This document shows, in pieces, positions 10,721-22,200 of a stretch of 64,000 nucleotides of DNA. Location: contig CP140040.1 of NCBI GenBank assembly GCA_039830025.1, positions 553,139-617,138 of the forward strand. The letters run 5' to 3'. The notes beneath the pieces are model-generated. The model saw only the letters and a program-made list of their open reading frames with translations, had not been told where the DNA came from and did not search any database. The stretch's first letter is position 1. Every line of letters begins with the position of its first letter. Position numbers and translations under genes: made by a program. The stretch is from Buchnera aphidicola (Kaburagia rhusicola ensigallis). Lineage in GTDB: Bacteria > Pseudomonadota > Gammaproteobacteria > Enterobacterales > Enterobacteriaceae.

Positions 10721-11803
10721 ATGAATCTATGCATTTTATTCTCACAATTAGTACTTAATTGGTACCATCAATATGGACGAAAAAATTTACCTTGGAAAAA
10801 AAATGCAAATCCTTACCATACTTGGATATCAGAAGTAATGTTACAACAAACACAAGTTAAAACTGTAATTCCTTATTACAAAAAATTTATTAAACATTTT
10901 CCAAATATTAAAATTTTAGCAAATACCTCTATTAATAATATACTTAACATATGGAGTGGATTGGGGTATTACAATAGAGCTCATAACATTTATTATACAG
11001 CTCAAATTATTGAAAAAAAATATCATGGACAATTTCCAAATCATTTCTCCAATATCATTAAACTACCAGGAATTGGACGAACTACAGCAGGTGCCATTTT
11101 ATCATTCGGATTTAATTTTCATGCCTGTATTCTAGATGGAAACGTAAAAAGAATTTTATTAAGACATTTTAGTATAAGAGAAAAAACAAAAACGATAACT
11201 GAAAAAAAATTATGGAAAAAAATAGAATCAATAACACCAATATATAATACAAAACAATTCAATCAGGCTATAATAGACATAGGTGCTTTAATTTGCATAA
11301 AATCTAAACCAAAATGTAATATATGTCCGTTAAAAAAAACATGTACATCATTTATAAAAAATGACTGGTCTACATATCCATATGTACAAAAAAAAATTAT
11401 TATAAACCAAAAAAATGTATATTTTTTAATTATTCAATATCAAAATTTCATATTTTTAAAAAAAAATACATTAACAGGAATATGGAAAGGACTATATTGT
11501 TTTCCAATATTTTACAACCAAACAGAAATTTTAATATGGATAAAAGAAAAAAAAATTAAACTCGTTCAACAAGAAATGTTTAAATCTTTTTTGCATAAAT
11601 TTTCACACCTTCAATTTTTTTGTATCCCAATACGCATTCAGATAAAAAAAATGTTCTATACTGATCCATCTAAAAATGAAATTTGGTTCAATATGTATAG
11701 TCAAGAAAATACAATAGGCTTACCATCACCAATAATAAAATTATTTAAAACAATTTTTCATGCCTTCATACTTAATTTCAAGGAATTTAATCAACATGAA
11801 TAG
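10721..11803 (+). CDS. mutY: A/G-specific adenine DNA glycosylase MutY
   Basis: Removes adenine mispaired with 8-oxoguanine or guanine. The start at MNLCILFSQLVLNWY aligns with the E. coli N-terminus; an upstream GTG would add 14 residues. The helix-hairpin-helix LPGIGRTTAGAIL and the catalytic Glu (SEVMLQQTQV) and Asp (LDGNVKR) are present. The [4Fe-4S] cysteines occur as C-X6-C-X2-C-X5-C in CIKSKPKCNICPLKKTC. The C-terminal MutT-like domain that recognises 8-oxoG (360 residues in total) is kept. The 3' end overlaps yggX by eight bases. Retention of MutY contrasts with the loss of mutL in this window. Confidence 0.96.
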   Translation: MNLCILFSQLVLNWYHQYGRKNLPWKKNANPYHTWISEVMLQQTQVKTVIPYYKKFIKHFPNIKILANTSINNILNIWSGLGYYNRAHNIYYTAQIIEKKYHGQFPNHFSNIIKLPGIGRTTAGAILSFGFNFHACILDGNVKRILLRHFSIREKTKTITEKKLWKKIESITPIYNTKQFNQAIIDIGALICIKSKPKCNICPLKKTCTSFIKNDWSTYPYVQKKIIINQKNVYFLIIQYQNFIFLKKNTLTGIWKGLYCFPIFYNQTEILIWIKEKKIKLVQQEMFKSFLHKFSHLQFFCIPIRIQIKKMFYTDPSKNEIWFNMYSQENTIGLPSPIIKLFKTIFHAFILNFKEFNQHE

Positions 11804-12065
11804 AAATATATTTTGTCACTTCTTAAAAAAATTTGATATTGGTTTAGATGCGCAACCATATCCAGGTAAACTTGGAAAAAAAATTTATAAAAAAATATCA
11901 AAATTAGCATGGAAACAATGGACATCTCAACAAACAAAAATAATTAATGAAAAAAAATTAAGCATGATCAACAAAGAACATCGACAAATGTTAGAACACA
12001 GCATGATCGATTTTCTTTTCAATAATACAAATATATGTGATAAAAATAAGAAAAATCACGAATGA
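11796..12065 (+). CDS. yggX: Fe(2+)-trafficking protein YggX
   Basis: Small iron-trafficking/oxidative-protection protein linked to Fe-S cluster integrity. The start at MNRNIFCHFLKK aligns with E. coli MSRTIFCTFL and has AAGGAA 11 bases upstream inside mutY; earlier Mets are only mutY sequence in another frame. It has 89 residues (E. coli 91). Conserved stretches are PYPGKLGKKIY, KLAWKQWTSQQTKIINEKKL and EHRQMLEHSMIDFLF. It is coupled to mutY by overlap, as in E. coli. Confidence 0.94.
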   Translation: MNRNIFCHFLKKFDIGLDAQPYPGKLGKKIYKKISKLAWKQWTSQQTKIINEKKLSMINKEHRQMLEHSMIDFLFNNTNICDKNKKNHE

Positions 12066-12132
12066 AACATATAAAAAATCTTTGTAACTAATAAATAATT
12101 TAAAAAACTATTCAAAATATTATAATAAAATT

Positions 12133-12945
12133 ATGGACCACAAAGTAAACTTTAAAAAAAGTATGAAATGTAATGTTTTAATATTTGATTCAGGTCTAGG
12201 TGGGTTATCTATATACAAAAAAATAAAACATCGCTTTCCAAATGTAAATTATGTTTATGCATGCGATAATAATGAATTTCCATATGGAGAAAAAAAAGAA
12301 CTATTCATTATAAAACGATGTTTTAAAATAATCAATATTATATCCAATAATGTAGATATTACTGCAGTAATACTTGCATGCAATACAGCTAGTATTACTA
12401 GTTTATTAACATTACAAAATCATTTTCCTTTTCCTATCATTGGAATTATTCCAGACATAGAAAAATCCGTTAAAGTAACAAAAAATAAAATTATTGGATT
12501 GCTAGCAACTAAAACTACTATTCATCATTGTAACATTCAAAACAAAATTTTATCATTCTATCCTAACATCACTATAAAAACACTACACAACCCAGAATTA
12601 GTAGTCATGGCAGAAAAAAAATTAAAATATAATTTTTTAGAGATAAAAAACATAAAAAACATACTAAAACCATGGTTAATCTCACCACAAATTCCAGATA
12701 CGATTATACTAGGATGTACGCATTTTTATTTTTTAAAACATGAAATTAAAAGTTTATTTTTAAAAAAAACTAAAGTAATTGATTCTAATATTGTAATACC
12801 AAAAAAACTCTGCAAAATTTTAAAAAATAGCATTATCACAAATAAAAATATTGCTTTTTTTTCAAAAGATATTAAAAATAATATACGTTTATTACGATTA
12901 TTTAATAAATATAACTTCACAAAGTTTACAGAACTGAATTTATAA
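12133..12945 (+). CDS. murI: Glutamate racemase
   Basis: Cofactor-independent racemase supplying D-glutamate for peptidoglycan. The 270 residues include the substrate-binding FDSGLGGLSIYKK near residue 20 and NNEFPYGEK. The first catalytic Cys is in VILACNTASIT near residue 84, and the second is in TIILGCTHFYFL near residue 197. The motif set is complete. Together with dapF and the intact AmiB catalytic frame it indicates that this symbiont still makes some peptidoglycan. Confidence 0.94.
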   Translation: MDHKVNFKKSMKCNVLIFDSGLGGLSIYKKIKHRFPNVNYVYACDNNEFPYGEKKELFIIKRCFKIINIISNNVDITAVILACNTASITSLLTLQNHFPFPIIGIIPDIEKSVKVTKNKIIGLLATKTTIHHCNIQNKILSFYPNITIKTLHNPELVVMAEKKLKYNFLEIKNIKNILKPWLISPQIPDTIILGCTHFYFLKHEIKSLFLKKTKVIDSNIVIPKKLCKILKNSIITNKNIAFFSKDIKNNIRLLRLFNKYNFTKFTELNL

Positions 12946-13026
12946 CACCGATTTAACTATTAAAATATATATAAAACACTGCAATTTAGATATTAAATAT
13001 TTATATAATATTAAATATTTATCATA

Positions 13027-14463
13027 CTAGATATTTCTGATATCTCGTTTAATGATATGTACGTATTCCAATAAATCTTTTAATAAAGACACTTTTTTAG
13101 AATCATTTTTATTTAACTCTAACAAATTTAAAATTTTTTTAACATATTTATATATACTTTTAGAATTTACAACTACATTACAATGTTTTTTCCACAACAA
13201 CTTTTCTCTCGCGTTCAAAATATGAGGATAATTACGAGCTATACAACGCAATAATAATAGTCTAATTCTACTACTTAAAATAGGCAATGTCCTCCTATTT
13301 AAAGAACGTTTTGTGAGTAATGCATGTATAATTTTTATTAATTTTTTTTCTAAATTCCCAAAAAAGGCGTTATACATCTGTAAATCAACGTTTTCCAAAT
13401 GTAATTGTGGAACTTTATGATTAATAATTTTTAATTTGTTTTTTAAAAAAACACTACTACGTATTAAAAATAAATTTTTTTTACATACTTCATAATTTAT
13501 GTTCAAACGCAATCTGTCTTCAATACCAATCACATTAATAGGAGCTAATATCGGACAACGATTAACATGTATTAACACAATGCCTTTCTGAAAAATATAA
13601 TTATAATTTATAGCTTTAATAGTAACATCTGAAAGATATATAAGGAGACTCTCAATATCTTTAGCCAAATCAATACTAATTAATACGTTTGAATTATTGG
13701 GATCCCATAAAATTGGAGCGATATAACTAATATTATTTCGCAACGATCCAAAAAATCGAGATATATATATCATAGGTTTAATATTATAAATATCAATTAT
13801 CTTCAATAATTCTTTTTTTTTACGATATTTAAAAAAATAATCGAATAATTTTGGTTGTATTTTTTTTAACAATTTCGTAATTTGTAGAGTGGCAAAAACG
13901 TCACTAATAGCACTGTGCGCCTTATCATGAATAATTCCATTGGACTTTGATATATCTGATAACTTGAAACTAGGATAATAATTATGTACACCGCTAGGCC
14001 AATTAATTCCTTCAGGACGCAACGCATAACACGCACGCAATACATCCAAAATATCCCATCTAGAATTTCCGTTCTTCCAACTCCATTCATAAGGATCAAT
14101 GAAATTACGATAAAAAACATTCCTGGTAATTTCATCATCAAAATGTATATTATTATATCCAATAATACAAGTATTTGGTTGCATGAATTGATTACAAATT
14201 TTACTTGCAAACTCAAATTCGTTAGATCCATATTTACGCGTATAAAAAGGAGAAATTCCAGTAATTAGAATAGCATTGGGATCAGGAAAATAATCAATAG
14301 GAGGATAACAAAAAAACTCATTAGGAGTATCAATTATGTTAAAATTGATATCAGTACGAATACATGCAAACTGTGCAGGTTTATCTAAAGCTGGATGAAT
14401 TCCAAAAGTTTCATAATCATAAAATAAAAAACTTGAACTATTTAAATTTAAAACAGTATTCAT
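13027..14463 (-). CDS. sbcB: Exodeoxyribonuclease I
   Basis: Processive 3'-5' single-strand DNA exonuclease. The 478 residues match E. coli (475). The DEDDh core is visible as FYDYETFGIHPALDKPAQF (catalytic Asp/Glu), GYNNIHFDDEITRNIFYRN, and a final HDKAHSAISDVFAT motif near residue 180. The RYDYRW-like SH3/C-terminal helical parts follow with weaker conservation. It is convergent with murI. Confidence 0.95.
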   Translation of the reverse strand: MNTVLNLNSSSFLFYDYETFGIHPALDKPAQFACIRTDINFNIIDTPNEFFCYPPIDYFPDPNAILITGISPFYTRKYGSNEFEFASKICNQFMQPNTCIIGYNNIHFDDEITRNVFYRNFIDPYEWSWKNGNSRWDILDVLRACYALRPEGINWPSGVHNYYPSFKLSDISKSNGIIHDKAHSAISDVFATLQITKLLKKIQPKLFDYFFKYRKKKELLKIIDIYNIKPMIYISRFFGSLRNNISYIAPILWDPNNSNVLISIDLAKDIESLLIYLSDVTIKAINYNYIFQKGIVLIHVNRCPILAPINVIGIEDRLRLNINYEVCKKNLFLIRSSVFLKNKLKIINHKVPQLHLENVDLQMYNAFFGNLEKKLIKIIHALLTKRSLNRRTLPILSSRIRLLLLRCIARNYPHILNAREKLLWKKHCNVVVNSKSIYKYVKKILNLLELNKNDSKKVSLLKDLLEYVHIIKRDIRNI

Positions 14464-14618
14464 AAGTTATATATTAACTGGATTTAAATCTATTTCAAAT
14501 ATTTAAAACTTATATAAAAAAATAAATGATTAATTTTATACTTCTTAGATATTCATATATTTTACTACATACTATTAAAACATTAAGAACTATAAAATTT
14601 AAATAATTAAAATACTAT

Positions 14619-14691
14619 CTCCCCTGACTGGATTCGAACCAGTGACATACGGATTAACAGTCCGCCGTTCTACCAACTGAACTACAGAGGA
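14619..14691 (-). tRNA. tRNA-Asn (GUU)
   Basis: The 73-base cloverleaf reads 5'-TCCTCTGTAGTTCAGTTGG on the reverse strand, with anticodon GTT in ACTGTTAAT and a GGTTCGAATCC T-loop. The acceptor stem pairs fully, with one G-U. CCA is not encoded (ATA follows). It is close to E. coli tRNA-Asn. It lies in the divergent gap between sbcB and tRNA-Ile. Confidence 0.97.
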
Positions 14692-14877
14692 AAGATAAAA
14701 TCTTAACAAAAAAATTTTATATTGTCAATAAGTTAAAATTTAAAAAAATATATATTTTTAAATAAAACACATGTATAATTACAATTATTATATATTTTAT
14801 TGAAAAATTTGTTTACAATATACCATAAATAAAGTTTCATATATTACATAAAATATTACATTGTAAAATATATAGGC

Positions 14878-14950
14878 GGCCCCTTAGCTCAGTGGTAAGA
14901 GCAGGCGACTCATAATCGCTTGGTCGCTGGTTCAAATCCAGCAGGGGCCA
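14878..14950 (+). tRNA. tRNA-Ile2 (CAU, lysidine-modified)
   Basis: Cloverleaf starting GGCCCCTTAGCTCAGTGG with anticodon CAT in ACTCATAATC. The whole sequence is nearly identical to E. coli ileX rather than to a methionine tRNA. Its C34 must therefore be converted to lysidine by TilS to read AUA. AUA is a very common codon in this AT-rich genome, so this tRNA carries a heavy decoding load. CCA is not encoded. pyrE begins 47 bases downstream. Confidence 0.95.
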
Positions 14951-14997
14951 AAAAATAAATCCTATTAAAGAGAATTTTTAAATTTCGGAAATATACA

Positions 14998-15639
14998 ATG
15001 AGTAATTGGAACCAGAAATTTATTCAATTTTGCTTTGAAAAAAAAATATTACAATTTGGTAAATTTAAGCTAAAATCAGGAAGAGAAAGTTCATTTTTTT
15101 TTAATTTCAGTTTATTTAATACAGGTCATGATCTTGAAAAACTTGGATTTTTTTATGCTAAAGCTATAGTGCAAAATAACATTAATTACAATTTATTATT
15201 CGGAATTGCATATAAAGGAATACCTATTGCTATATCAACTACTATAGCATTAAAAAAATATTTTAATATTAATGTAAAATATTGTTTTAATAGGAAAGAA
15301 ATTAAAAATCATGGAGAAAAAGGGATGTTCGTCGGAAATCATTTGACTCAAAATATTCTTATATTAGATGATGTCATTACATCTGGATCATCTATACAAA
15401 ACACAATAAAAATCATCGAATCATATGAAAATTATAAAAATCTTATATCAAATATTGTAGTCGCTTTAGATAGACGAATTTATAAAAATGTAAATCTAAT
15501 AAATATAGAACATAAATATAATTTTAAAATAACTTCTATAATCAACATAAAAGATATCATTAATTATATAAAAAATAATAAACATTTATATCACTACTTA
15601 GAATATATAGAACAAACATCTTGTAAAACACATGATTAA
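14998..15639 (+). CDS. pyrE: Orotate phosphoribosyltransferase
   Basis: Transfers phosphoribosyl from PRPP to orotate in UMP synthesis. The 213 residues equal E. coli. It has the FGKFKLKSGRESSFFFN substrate segment, FGIAYKGIPIA, the flexible-loop NRKEIKNHGEKG near residue 100, and the PRPP motif ILILDDVITSGSSI near residue 123. GGAA lies eight bases before the ATG. It is convergent with dut. Confidence 0.96.
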   Translation: MSNWNQKFIQFCFEKKILQFGKFKLKSGRESSFFFNFSLFNTGHDLEKLGFFYAKAIVQNNINYNLLFGIAYKGIPIAISTTIALKKYFNINVKYCFNRKEIKNHGEKGMFVGNHLTQNILILDDVITSGSSIQNTIKIIESYENYKNLISNIVVALDRRIYKNVNLINIEHKYNFKITSIINIKDIINYIKNNKHLYHYLEYIEQTSCKTHD

Positions 15640-15688
15640 AATATAATTACAAACTTTCTATTTTTTAAACATATTTTTATAAATTACA

Positions 15689-16147
15689 TTAATCTAATCC
15701 TGAATGACCAAATCCTTGTTCTTTTCTGTTACTATTACTGATACTGAAATCTTTTACAAAATTAAAAATAGGCTTAATAATAGGAATAAAAACTATTTGA
15801 GCTATCCTCATGCCAGCAGTTATCGTAAATCGTTTAGTACTTCTGTTCCAAATCGACACCATAATTTGACCTTGATAATCAGAATCTATTAATCCTGTCA
15901 AGTTCCCTAAAACAATTCCATTTTTATGTCCTAATCCAGATCTAGGTAAAATTAAAGCAGAAACATGTGAATTATCTATGTGTATAGCGATACCAGTGGG
16001 TAACAAAACGGTAGTATTCGGTAACACGTCTTTTTTATACGTAATACAAGCCCTTAAATCTAAACCTGAAGATCCTGTAGTAGCATAATTCGGAACAGAA
16101 AATTCATTGTTTATACGAGAATCCAAAATTTTAATATTAATTTTCAT
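15689..16147 (-). CDS. dut: dUTP pyrophosphatase
   Basis: Trimeric dUTPase that prevents uracil entering DNA and supplies dUMP. The 152 residues match E. coli. The five motifs are present: SSGLDLRA (I), [19 protein letters not shown] (II), [11 protein letters not shown] (III, with the catalytic Asp), [12 protein letters not shown] (IV), and the C-terminal Gly-rich [11 protein letters not shown] (V). It is intact and stands alone on its strand. Confidence 0.96.
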   Translation of the reverse strand: MKINIKILDSRINNEFSVPNYATTGSSGLDLRACITYKKDVLPNTTVLLPTGIAIHIDNSHVSALILPRSGLGHKNGIVLGNLTGLIDSDYQGQIMVSIWNRSTKRFTITAGMRIAQIVFIPIIKPIFNFVKDFSISNSNRKEQGFGHSGLD

Positions 16148-16687
16148 TTGTTAATACTGTCACTTTTTATAAATTTTTTAATCAACGTATGTTAAAATAC
16201 ATATAATGTTAAATTCAAATCAGTTTTAAAAGAATAAACTTTTATACCGTTGTGTTATTATTATTTCTGCAAATTTATATAGTTTAAACGAATAACATAA
16301 CTATATTTAAAACTATAACTAAAACGTTATTTATACTATAAATTAATAAAAACTATGTTATTTTTAATAAAACATTGAGAAAATAAAATAAATCTATGCT
16401 AATATCAAACAAAATAAAATAAGTTCACAATTTTAAATAATTAACCTATTACTCATTATAGTTTAAAAATTTTAAATTAATATTTCAGTTATATTTTTAG
16501 ATTCAGACATAATTTTTATATAATATATTTACAGATCCTTATTAAAAACTATCTATTTTAAATAGATTTTTTTCATAACTTCTAAAAATCTATATTACTT
16601 TAAATTTTAAATAACAAAATTGACTTAAAACTTTTATTCCAATTAAATTACTCATTGTAATATCAATTAGTTATCTTTATACAAAAA
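16148..16687. other. Spacer between dut and rplI, nothing recognised
   Basis: 540 bases of AT-rich sequence between two reverse-strand genes. It contains short A/T runs and no reading frame, tRNA or strong hairpin that I could support. It joins two blocks that are far apart in E. coli, so it probably marks an old rearrangement junction. Confidence 0.5.
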
Positions 16688-17149
16688 TTACTCTTCTTTA
16701 GATAAAATATTAATCGCAATCGCTATTGAAACATCATAATGAGGTTTAAAAAAAACATCATACTGTCCTAATTTTCGAAAAACTCCATTTGAAAGATAAA
16801 TTTCTCGTTTTTTTACTTCTATTCCACTTAACTTAGATAATAATTCAGAAATATCACGAGACCCTATAGAACCAAATAACTTGCCTTCTTTTCTAGACTT
16901 TGAATATATAATAATTGGTTGTGACACCAACTGAACTTTTTTAGCACGAATCTGAGCCAAGGATAATTTATCTAATAATTTTTGTTTCATTTCATCTTTT
17001 TTTCTCAAAGCTAATGCAATATTTTGTGGAGTAGCTGGTATTGCTTTACCACGAGGTACTAAAAAGTTACGTGCATAACCTGATTTAACATGTATTACAT
17101 CGCCTAAATTACCTAAATTTTCTAATTTAGTAAGGAGAACAATTTGCAT
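16688..17149 (-). CDS. rplI: 50S ribosomal protein L9
   Basis: Two-domain 23S rRNA-binding protein, 153 residues (E. coli 149). The N-terminal signature GNLGDVIHVKSGYARNFLVPRGKA and the GKLFGSIGSRDI segment are clear. An exposed connecting helix lies between the two domains. AAGGT precedes the ATG. It is third in the rpsF-rpsR-rplI unit. Confidence 0.97.
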   Translation of the reverse strand: MQIVLLTKLENLGNLGDVIHVKSGYARNFLVPRGKAIPATPQNIALALRKKDEMKQKLLDKLSLAQIRAKKVQLVSQPIIIYSKSRKEGKLFGSIGSRDISELLSKLSGIEVKKREIYLSNGVFRKLGQYDVFFKPHYDVSIAIAINILSKEE

Positions 17150-17175
17150 GAATGAAATAACCTTATGAATTTATA

Positions 17176-17403
17176 TTATTGATGTTGATCTGTATATGGT
17201 ATTAATGCAAGGTAACGGGCACGTTTTATAGCGCGAGCTAATTGACGTTGATATTTTGCTTTAGTTCCTGTTATCCTGCTAGGAACTATTTTCCCACTTT
17301 CTGAAATATAATTTTTTAATATAGAAATGTCTTTATAATCTATTTCTTGAATTCCATCAGCAGTAAATCTACAAAATTTACGACGACGAAAATAACGAAC
17401 CAT
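17176..17403 (-). CDS. rpsR: 30S ribosomal protein S18
   Basis: Small-subunit platform protein that forms a dimer with S6. The start at [17 protein letters not shown] gives 75 residues, exactly the E. coli length, with AAGGA placed suitably upstream; an in-frame Met 11 codons earlier is rejected. The core reads [32 protein letters not shown] and [15 protein letters not shown]. The primosome gene priB, which lies between rpsF and rpsR in E. coli, is missing. Confidence 0.97.
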   Translation of the reverse strand: MVRYFRRRKFCRFTADGIQEIDYKDISILKNYISESGKIVPSRITGTKAKYQRQLARAIKRARYLALIPYTDQHQ

Positions 17404-17511
17404 GACGAAATATCCTTTTATAATTTTATAAATCATGAATATAATTTTTGATACGTTTTTAAAAACATGTTTTAATAAAAATCAACTTTTTAAAAAAATC
17501 TACAAAATACT

Positions 17512-17862
17512 TCAATGAACATCACTATTAAGTTTCTTATCATCTCGAAAACGCATCATAGGAGATGCTTCTGTTATCGGTTTCTTTAAACATATAATCA
17601 TATTTCGCACTATAAAATCATTAAATCGAAACTTATCTGATAATTGTTTAATAGTATTTGAAGAAACTTCAATATTCATTAATATATAGTGCGCTTTACG
17701 AAGTTTAGCAATAGAATATGCTAACTGACGCCTCCCCCAATCTTCAAATCTATGAATTATGCCTTGATCATCATAAATTAACTTTTTATATTGTTCTACA
17801 ATACTTAAAAGTTGTTCACTATGATCAGGATGAATCAGAAATATTATTTCATAATGCCTCAC
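17512..17862 (-). CDS. rpsF: 30S ribosomal protein S6
   Basis: 116-residue S6 (E. coli 131-135, the acidic tail being shorter). The start is GTG, supported by AAGGAG seven bases upstream and by the exact family N-terminus [14 protein letters not shown]. The core [19 protein letters not shown] and [12 protein letters not shown] are conserved. It heads the rpsF-rpsR-rplI unit. In E. coli the tail residues are glutamates added by RimK, and their absence suggests that this modification is gone. Confidence 0.96.
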   Translation of the reverse strand: MRHYEIIFLIHPDHSEQLLSIVEQYKKLIYDDQGIIHRFEDWGRRQLAYSIAKLRKAHYILMNIEVSSNTIKQLSDKFRFNDFIVRNMIICLKKPITEASPMMRFRDDKKLNSDVH

Positions 17863-18142
17863 TAGATCGCTCCTTATAACTTGATTTAATTCCTAAAATA
17901 TCATTAAAAATTATATTCAATACAAAAAAAGTAAAAAATAAATATATAATATACATCAATAATAAAAAATATTCAATACAAGATATAAAGTTAACATAAA
18001 ATTTAATATTCTATAAAATCAACGTTTAAAAATAGTATTCAATCATACTATAACATTTAAAATAAAGTTGTATACTAAATATATGCTAGTCATAATCAAA
18101 AAATTACCTATTATAATAAGAAGGCAAATATTAAACACTCAA
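17863..18142. other. Spacer purA-rpsF, rpsF promoter region
   Basis: AT-rich spacer upstream of rpsF on the reverse strand. E. coli has nsrR, rnr and rlmB between purA and rpsF. None is recognisable here. The promoter of the ribosomal protein unit should lie here, but no clear consensus pair is visible. Confidence 0.45.
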
Positions 18143-18176
18143 AGCTAGAATTAAATCATACTTCTTAACTCTAGCT
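18143..18176 (-). terminator. Terminator-like hairpin after purA
   Basis: Eleven-pair stem, AGCTAGAGTTA with TAATTCTAGCT as read on the reverse strand, starting about nine bases after the purA stop. The single non-Watson-Crick position is a G-U pair only in the reverse-strand RNA (it would be A-C in the other), which supports function on the purA strand. Only a short U run follows. Confidence 0.6.
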
Positions 18177-18184
18177 ATAAAATA

Positions 18185-19489
<1,305 letters not shown>

Positions 19490-19561
19490 TTATTTCTACG
19501 CATTAATTTAGTATGAACACTATAGTATTTAACAAAAAAGCAAAACTGTAAAACAATAATG

Positions 19562-20542
19562 TTACTGAATTTTTTTCATATACTTAAAAAAATAATTATT
19601 TTCAGGATTAATGATTAAAACATCTTTTCCACTTTTAAAACTATTTTCATATGCTAATAGACTACGAATGAAACTATAAAAGTTAGGTTCTCGATTAACA
19701 GAATCAGAAAATAATTTAGCTACTGTGGCCTCTCCCTCACCTTTTATAATTAACGCTTTTCTTTGTGCTTCTGATAATACTTTGATAACCTCATAATCAG
19801 CCGACGCTCGTAACTTTTCTGCTTCTTCTTGACCTTTCGAACGCTGACTCCGAGCAACAGCTTCGCGTTCTGCTCTCATTCTATTATATATTGCATCGGA
19901 TACTTCGACCGGTAAATTAATTTGCTTAATACGTACGTCAACAACTTTAATTCCTAATTCAGTCATACTATTAGTGTTAATTAACACTCTATTATACCTA
20001 TTTTTTTTAATATCTAACATCATATATTCATTTTGTTTTCTTACATGATCAGAAGAATAATCTATACTTCCAGTGTTCAAAGCATCTCTTACATCAGTAG
20101 TTAATCGACCTCTAGAATCAGTAACAATTTCTTTTACGTTTAGACGCCCCATTTCCGATCGTAGTCGATCACTAAATTTTCGTTTTAATAATATTTCTGC
20201 TTGAGAAATATCGCCTCCTCCTGTAGCTAGATAATATCGACTAAAATCACTGATTTTCCATTTTATATAAGAATCAACAATTAAATCTTTTTTTTCTTTT
20301 GTAACGAAACGATCTGCCTGATTATCCATAGTTTGAATTCTAGCATCTAACATTTTTACCGTATCAATAACTGGAAACTTGACGTACAAACCAGGATCAT
20401 ATACTAAAGGTTCATTTTGATTGTTACGCAAAACTTTACCAAATCGCAATATAATTCCTTTTTGTCCTTCTTGAACAATAAAAAAACCAAGAAATAAAAA
20501 AATCAATATTGTACTAAAAATTACCGCAAAAACTTTATTCAT
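19562..20542 (-). CDS. hflC: HflC, modulator of FtsH protease
   Basis: SPFH/prohibitin-family inner-membrane protein that forms a large cage with HflK around FtsH. It has 326 residues. An N-terminal membrane helix (residues 3-22) is followed by EGQKGIILRFGKV and the SPFH domain. A long charged helix (NRMRAEREAVARSQRSKGQ region) and GEGEATVAKLFSDSVNREPNFY follow. It starts three bases after the hflK stop, so the two are translated together. Confidence 0.95.
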   Translation of the reverse strand: MNKVFAVIFSTILIFLFLGFFIVQEGQKGIILRFGKVLRNNQNEPLVYDPGLYVKFPVIDTVKMLDARIQTMDNQADRFVTKEKKDLIVDSYIKWKISDFSRYYLATGGGDISQAEILLKRKFSDRLRSEMGRLNVKEIVTDSRGRLTTDVRDALNTGSIDYSSDHVRKQNEYMMLDIKKNRYNRVLINTNSMTELGIKVVDVRIKQINLPVEVSDAIYNRMRAEREAVARSQRSKGQEEAEKLRASADYEVIKVLSEAQRKALIIKGEGEATVAKLFSDSVNREPNFYSFIRSLLAYENSFKSGKDVLIINPENNYFFKYMKKIQ

Positions 20543-20545
20543 ATT

Positions 20546-21757
20546 TTATTGTCTTCCTTTTCTAGAAATATCAACTTGAATAGAATGATTATCTTCCTGA
20601 TTGACTGTATTCTTTGGAACTACGTCAGAAATAATATCATCACTCACCTTTTTCTTCGAAGTTGACGTATCGTTTGAAGGAGTATTTTCTTGAGTAGAAT
20701 TAGAATTTTTTAACAAAGTATTGTTTTTTAAAAACAAGCCATCTAAAGACAACAGCAATGCATTATTATTAACAAATATTTTTCTAGTACTGCTAAAAAT
20801 TCTTTCCATAGATTCGATATACAATCTTTTTAAAGTAACGCTTTTTGCAGCTCTATATGCAGGTAATATTTTCGAAAATCTAACTACTTCTCCTCTTGCT
20901 TCAGATATAATACGAGATTTATAAGCTCTTGCTTCTTCTAAAATACGTTGCGCTTGACCATTAGCTTTGGGTTTTACCTCATTAGCATAAGCTTCTGCTT
21001 CCCTAATATATTGTTCTCTATTTTCTCTAGCTGCAATGGCATCATCAAAAGCAGATTTTACTTCTTCAGGTGGACGAGCAGTTTGAAAATTTACATCTAA
21101 TATAGTTATGCCCATGTTATACGGTTGTATTGTTTTTTCTATTTCTTTTTGCGTATCACTTCTAACAACAGTACGACCTTCAGTTAAAACTCGATCCATA
21201 GTAGAATGACCAATTACCCCACGTAATGCACTATCAGTAGCTTCTCTTAAACTATTATCAGGGTGAGTTACTGAAAATAAATATTGAAATGGATTAGTGA
21301 TACGATATTGTATATTCATTTCTACTCGAACAACATTCTCATCAGATGTTAACATGATGCCAGATGTAGCTAATTCTCTAACTGATTTAACATTAATAGG
21401 AATTACTTGATCAATAAATATTGGCCTCCAATTTAATCCAGGTTCTACTAAATGACTAAATTTTCCAAAACGCATAATTACACCACGTTCTGCTTCTTTA
21501 ATGGTATAAAAACCATTAATTATCAAAACTGATATAATCATAATAGAAATTAATATTACAGGATTTTTAATACATTTAAAAGATCCTGAGCCACTATAAA
21601 ACGATTGTGTTCTCATTTTTAATAAATTGAATAACTTCTTTAATTCAATAAAAATAAAAAAATTACTTTTTTTATTTTTAAAATCTTCTGAATTTCGATT
21701 TTTATTACTCCAAGGATCTAGTTCAGGTTTATTGTTACTTGGCTGATTCCAGACCAT
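20546..21757 (-). CDS. hflK: HflK, modulator of FtsH protease
   Basis: Partner of HflC. The start at MVWNQPSNNKPELDPW matches E. coli MAWNQPGNNG and has GGAG ideally spaced; the Met four codons upstream overlaps that ribosome site. It has 403 residues (E. coli 419). It consists of an N-terminal cytoplasmic tail, a membrane helix near residues 66-84, the SPFH start EAERGVIMRFGKFSHLVEPG, RITNPFQYLFSV, and a long coiled helix with GQAQRILEEARAYKS. The usual glycine-rich N-terminal tract is replaced by lysine/asparagine. hfq and hflX, which precede hflK in E. coli, are absent. Confidence 0.95.
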   Translation of the reverse strand: MVWNQPSNNKPELDPWSNKNRNSEDFKNKKSNFFIFIELKKLFNLLKMRTQSFYSGSGSFKCIKNPVILISIMIISVLIINGFYTIKEAERGVIMRFGKFSHLVEPGLNWRPIFIDQVIPINVKSVRELATSGIMLTSDENVVRVEMNIQYRITNPFQYLFSVTHPDNSLREATDSALRGVIGHSTMDRVLTEGRTVVRSDTQKEIEKTIQPYNMGITILDVNFQTARPPEEVKSAFDDAIAARENREQYIREAEAYANEVKPKANGQAQRILEEARAYKSRIISEARGEVVRFSKILPAYRAAKSVTLKRLYIESMERIFSSTRKIFVNNNALLLSLDGLFLKNNTLLKNSNSTQENTPSNDTSTSKKKVSDDIISDVVPKNTVNQEDNHSIQVDISRKGRQ

Positions 21758-22200
21758 ATTTATCTCCATTTATTATTAATATTTTCCTTTAACTAAAATT
21801 GTTTATAAAAAATTTATTTCATAAAATATTGACATACCTTAGTTCTATATTAATCAACTAAAATTATATCCATAAAATACGTTTTATATAGATAATTTTA
21901 ACACAAATTAGAAAAACATCTAAAAATCTGCCTTAAATTGCATAAAAAACAGTATCTAATACACTCTTTGATGCAGATATAAAAAAATACTTTATTATAT
22001 CTACTAAAAAACATGGTACAAGACTACTATCAGATTTTATTTAATAAAAATTTTTTTAAAAAATAAATATAAAACATTCGATCCAAATATCATAAAAATG
22101 ATAATACTTGTTATGATCAAAAATTTTATGCATTAAAATTTTATAAAATATATAACTTATACGTTTGTAATATAATAAAATACACATTCACTTTTACACA
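21758..22200. other. Spacer miaA-hflK, place of lost hfq and hflX
   Basis: 443 AT-rich bases upstream of hflK and downstream of miaA on the reverse strand. E. coli has hfq and hflX here. No Hfq-like (about 100 residues) or GTPase-like remnant can be read in any frame. Confidence 0.5.
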
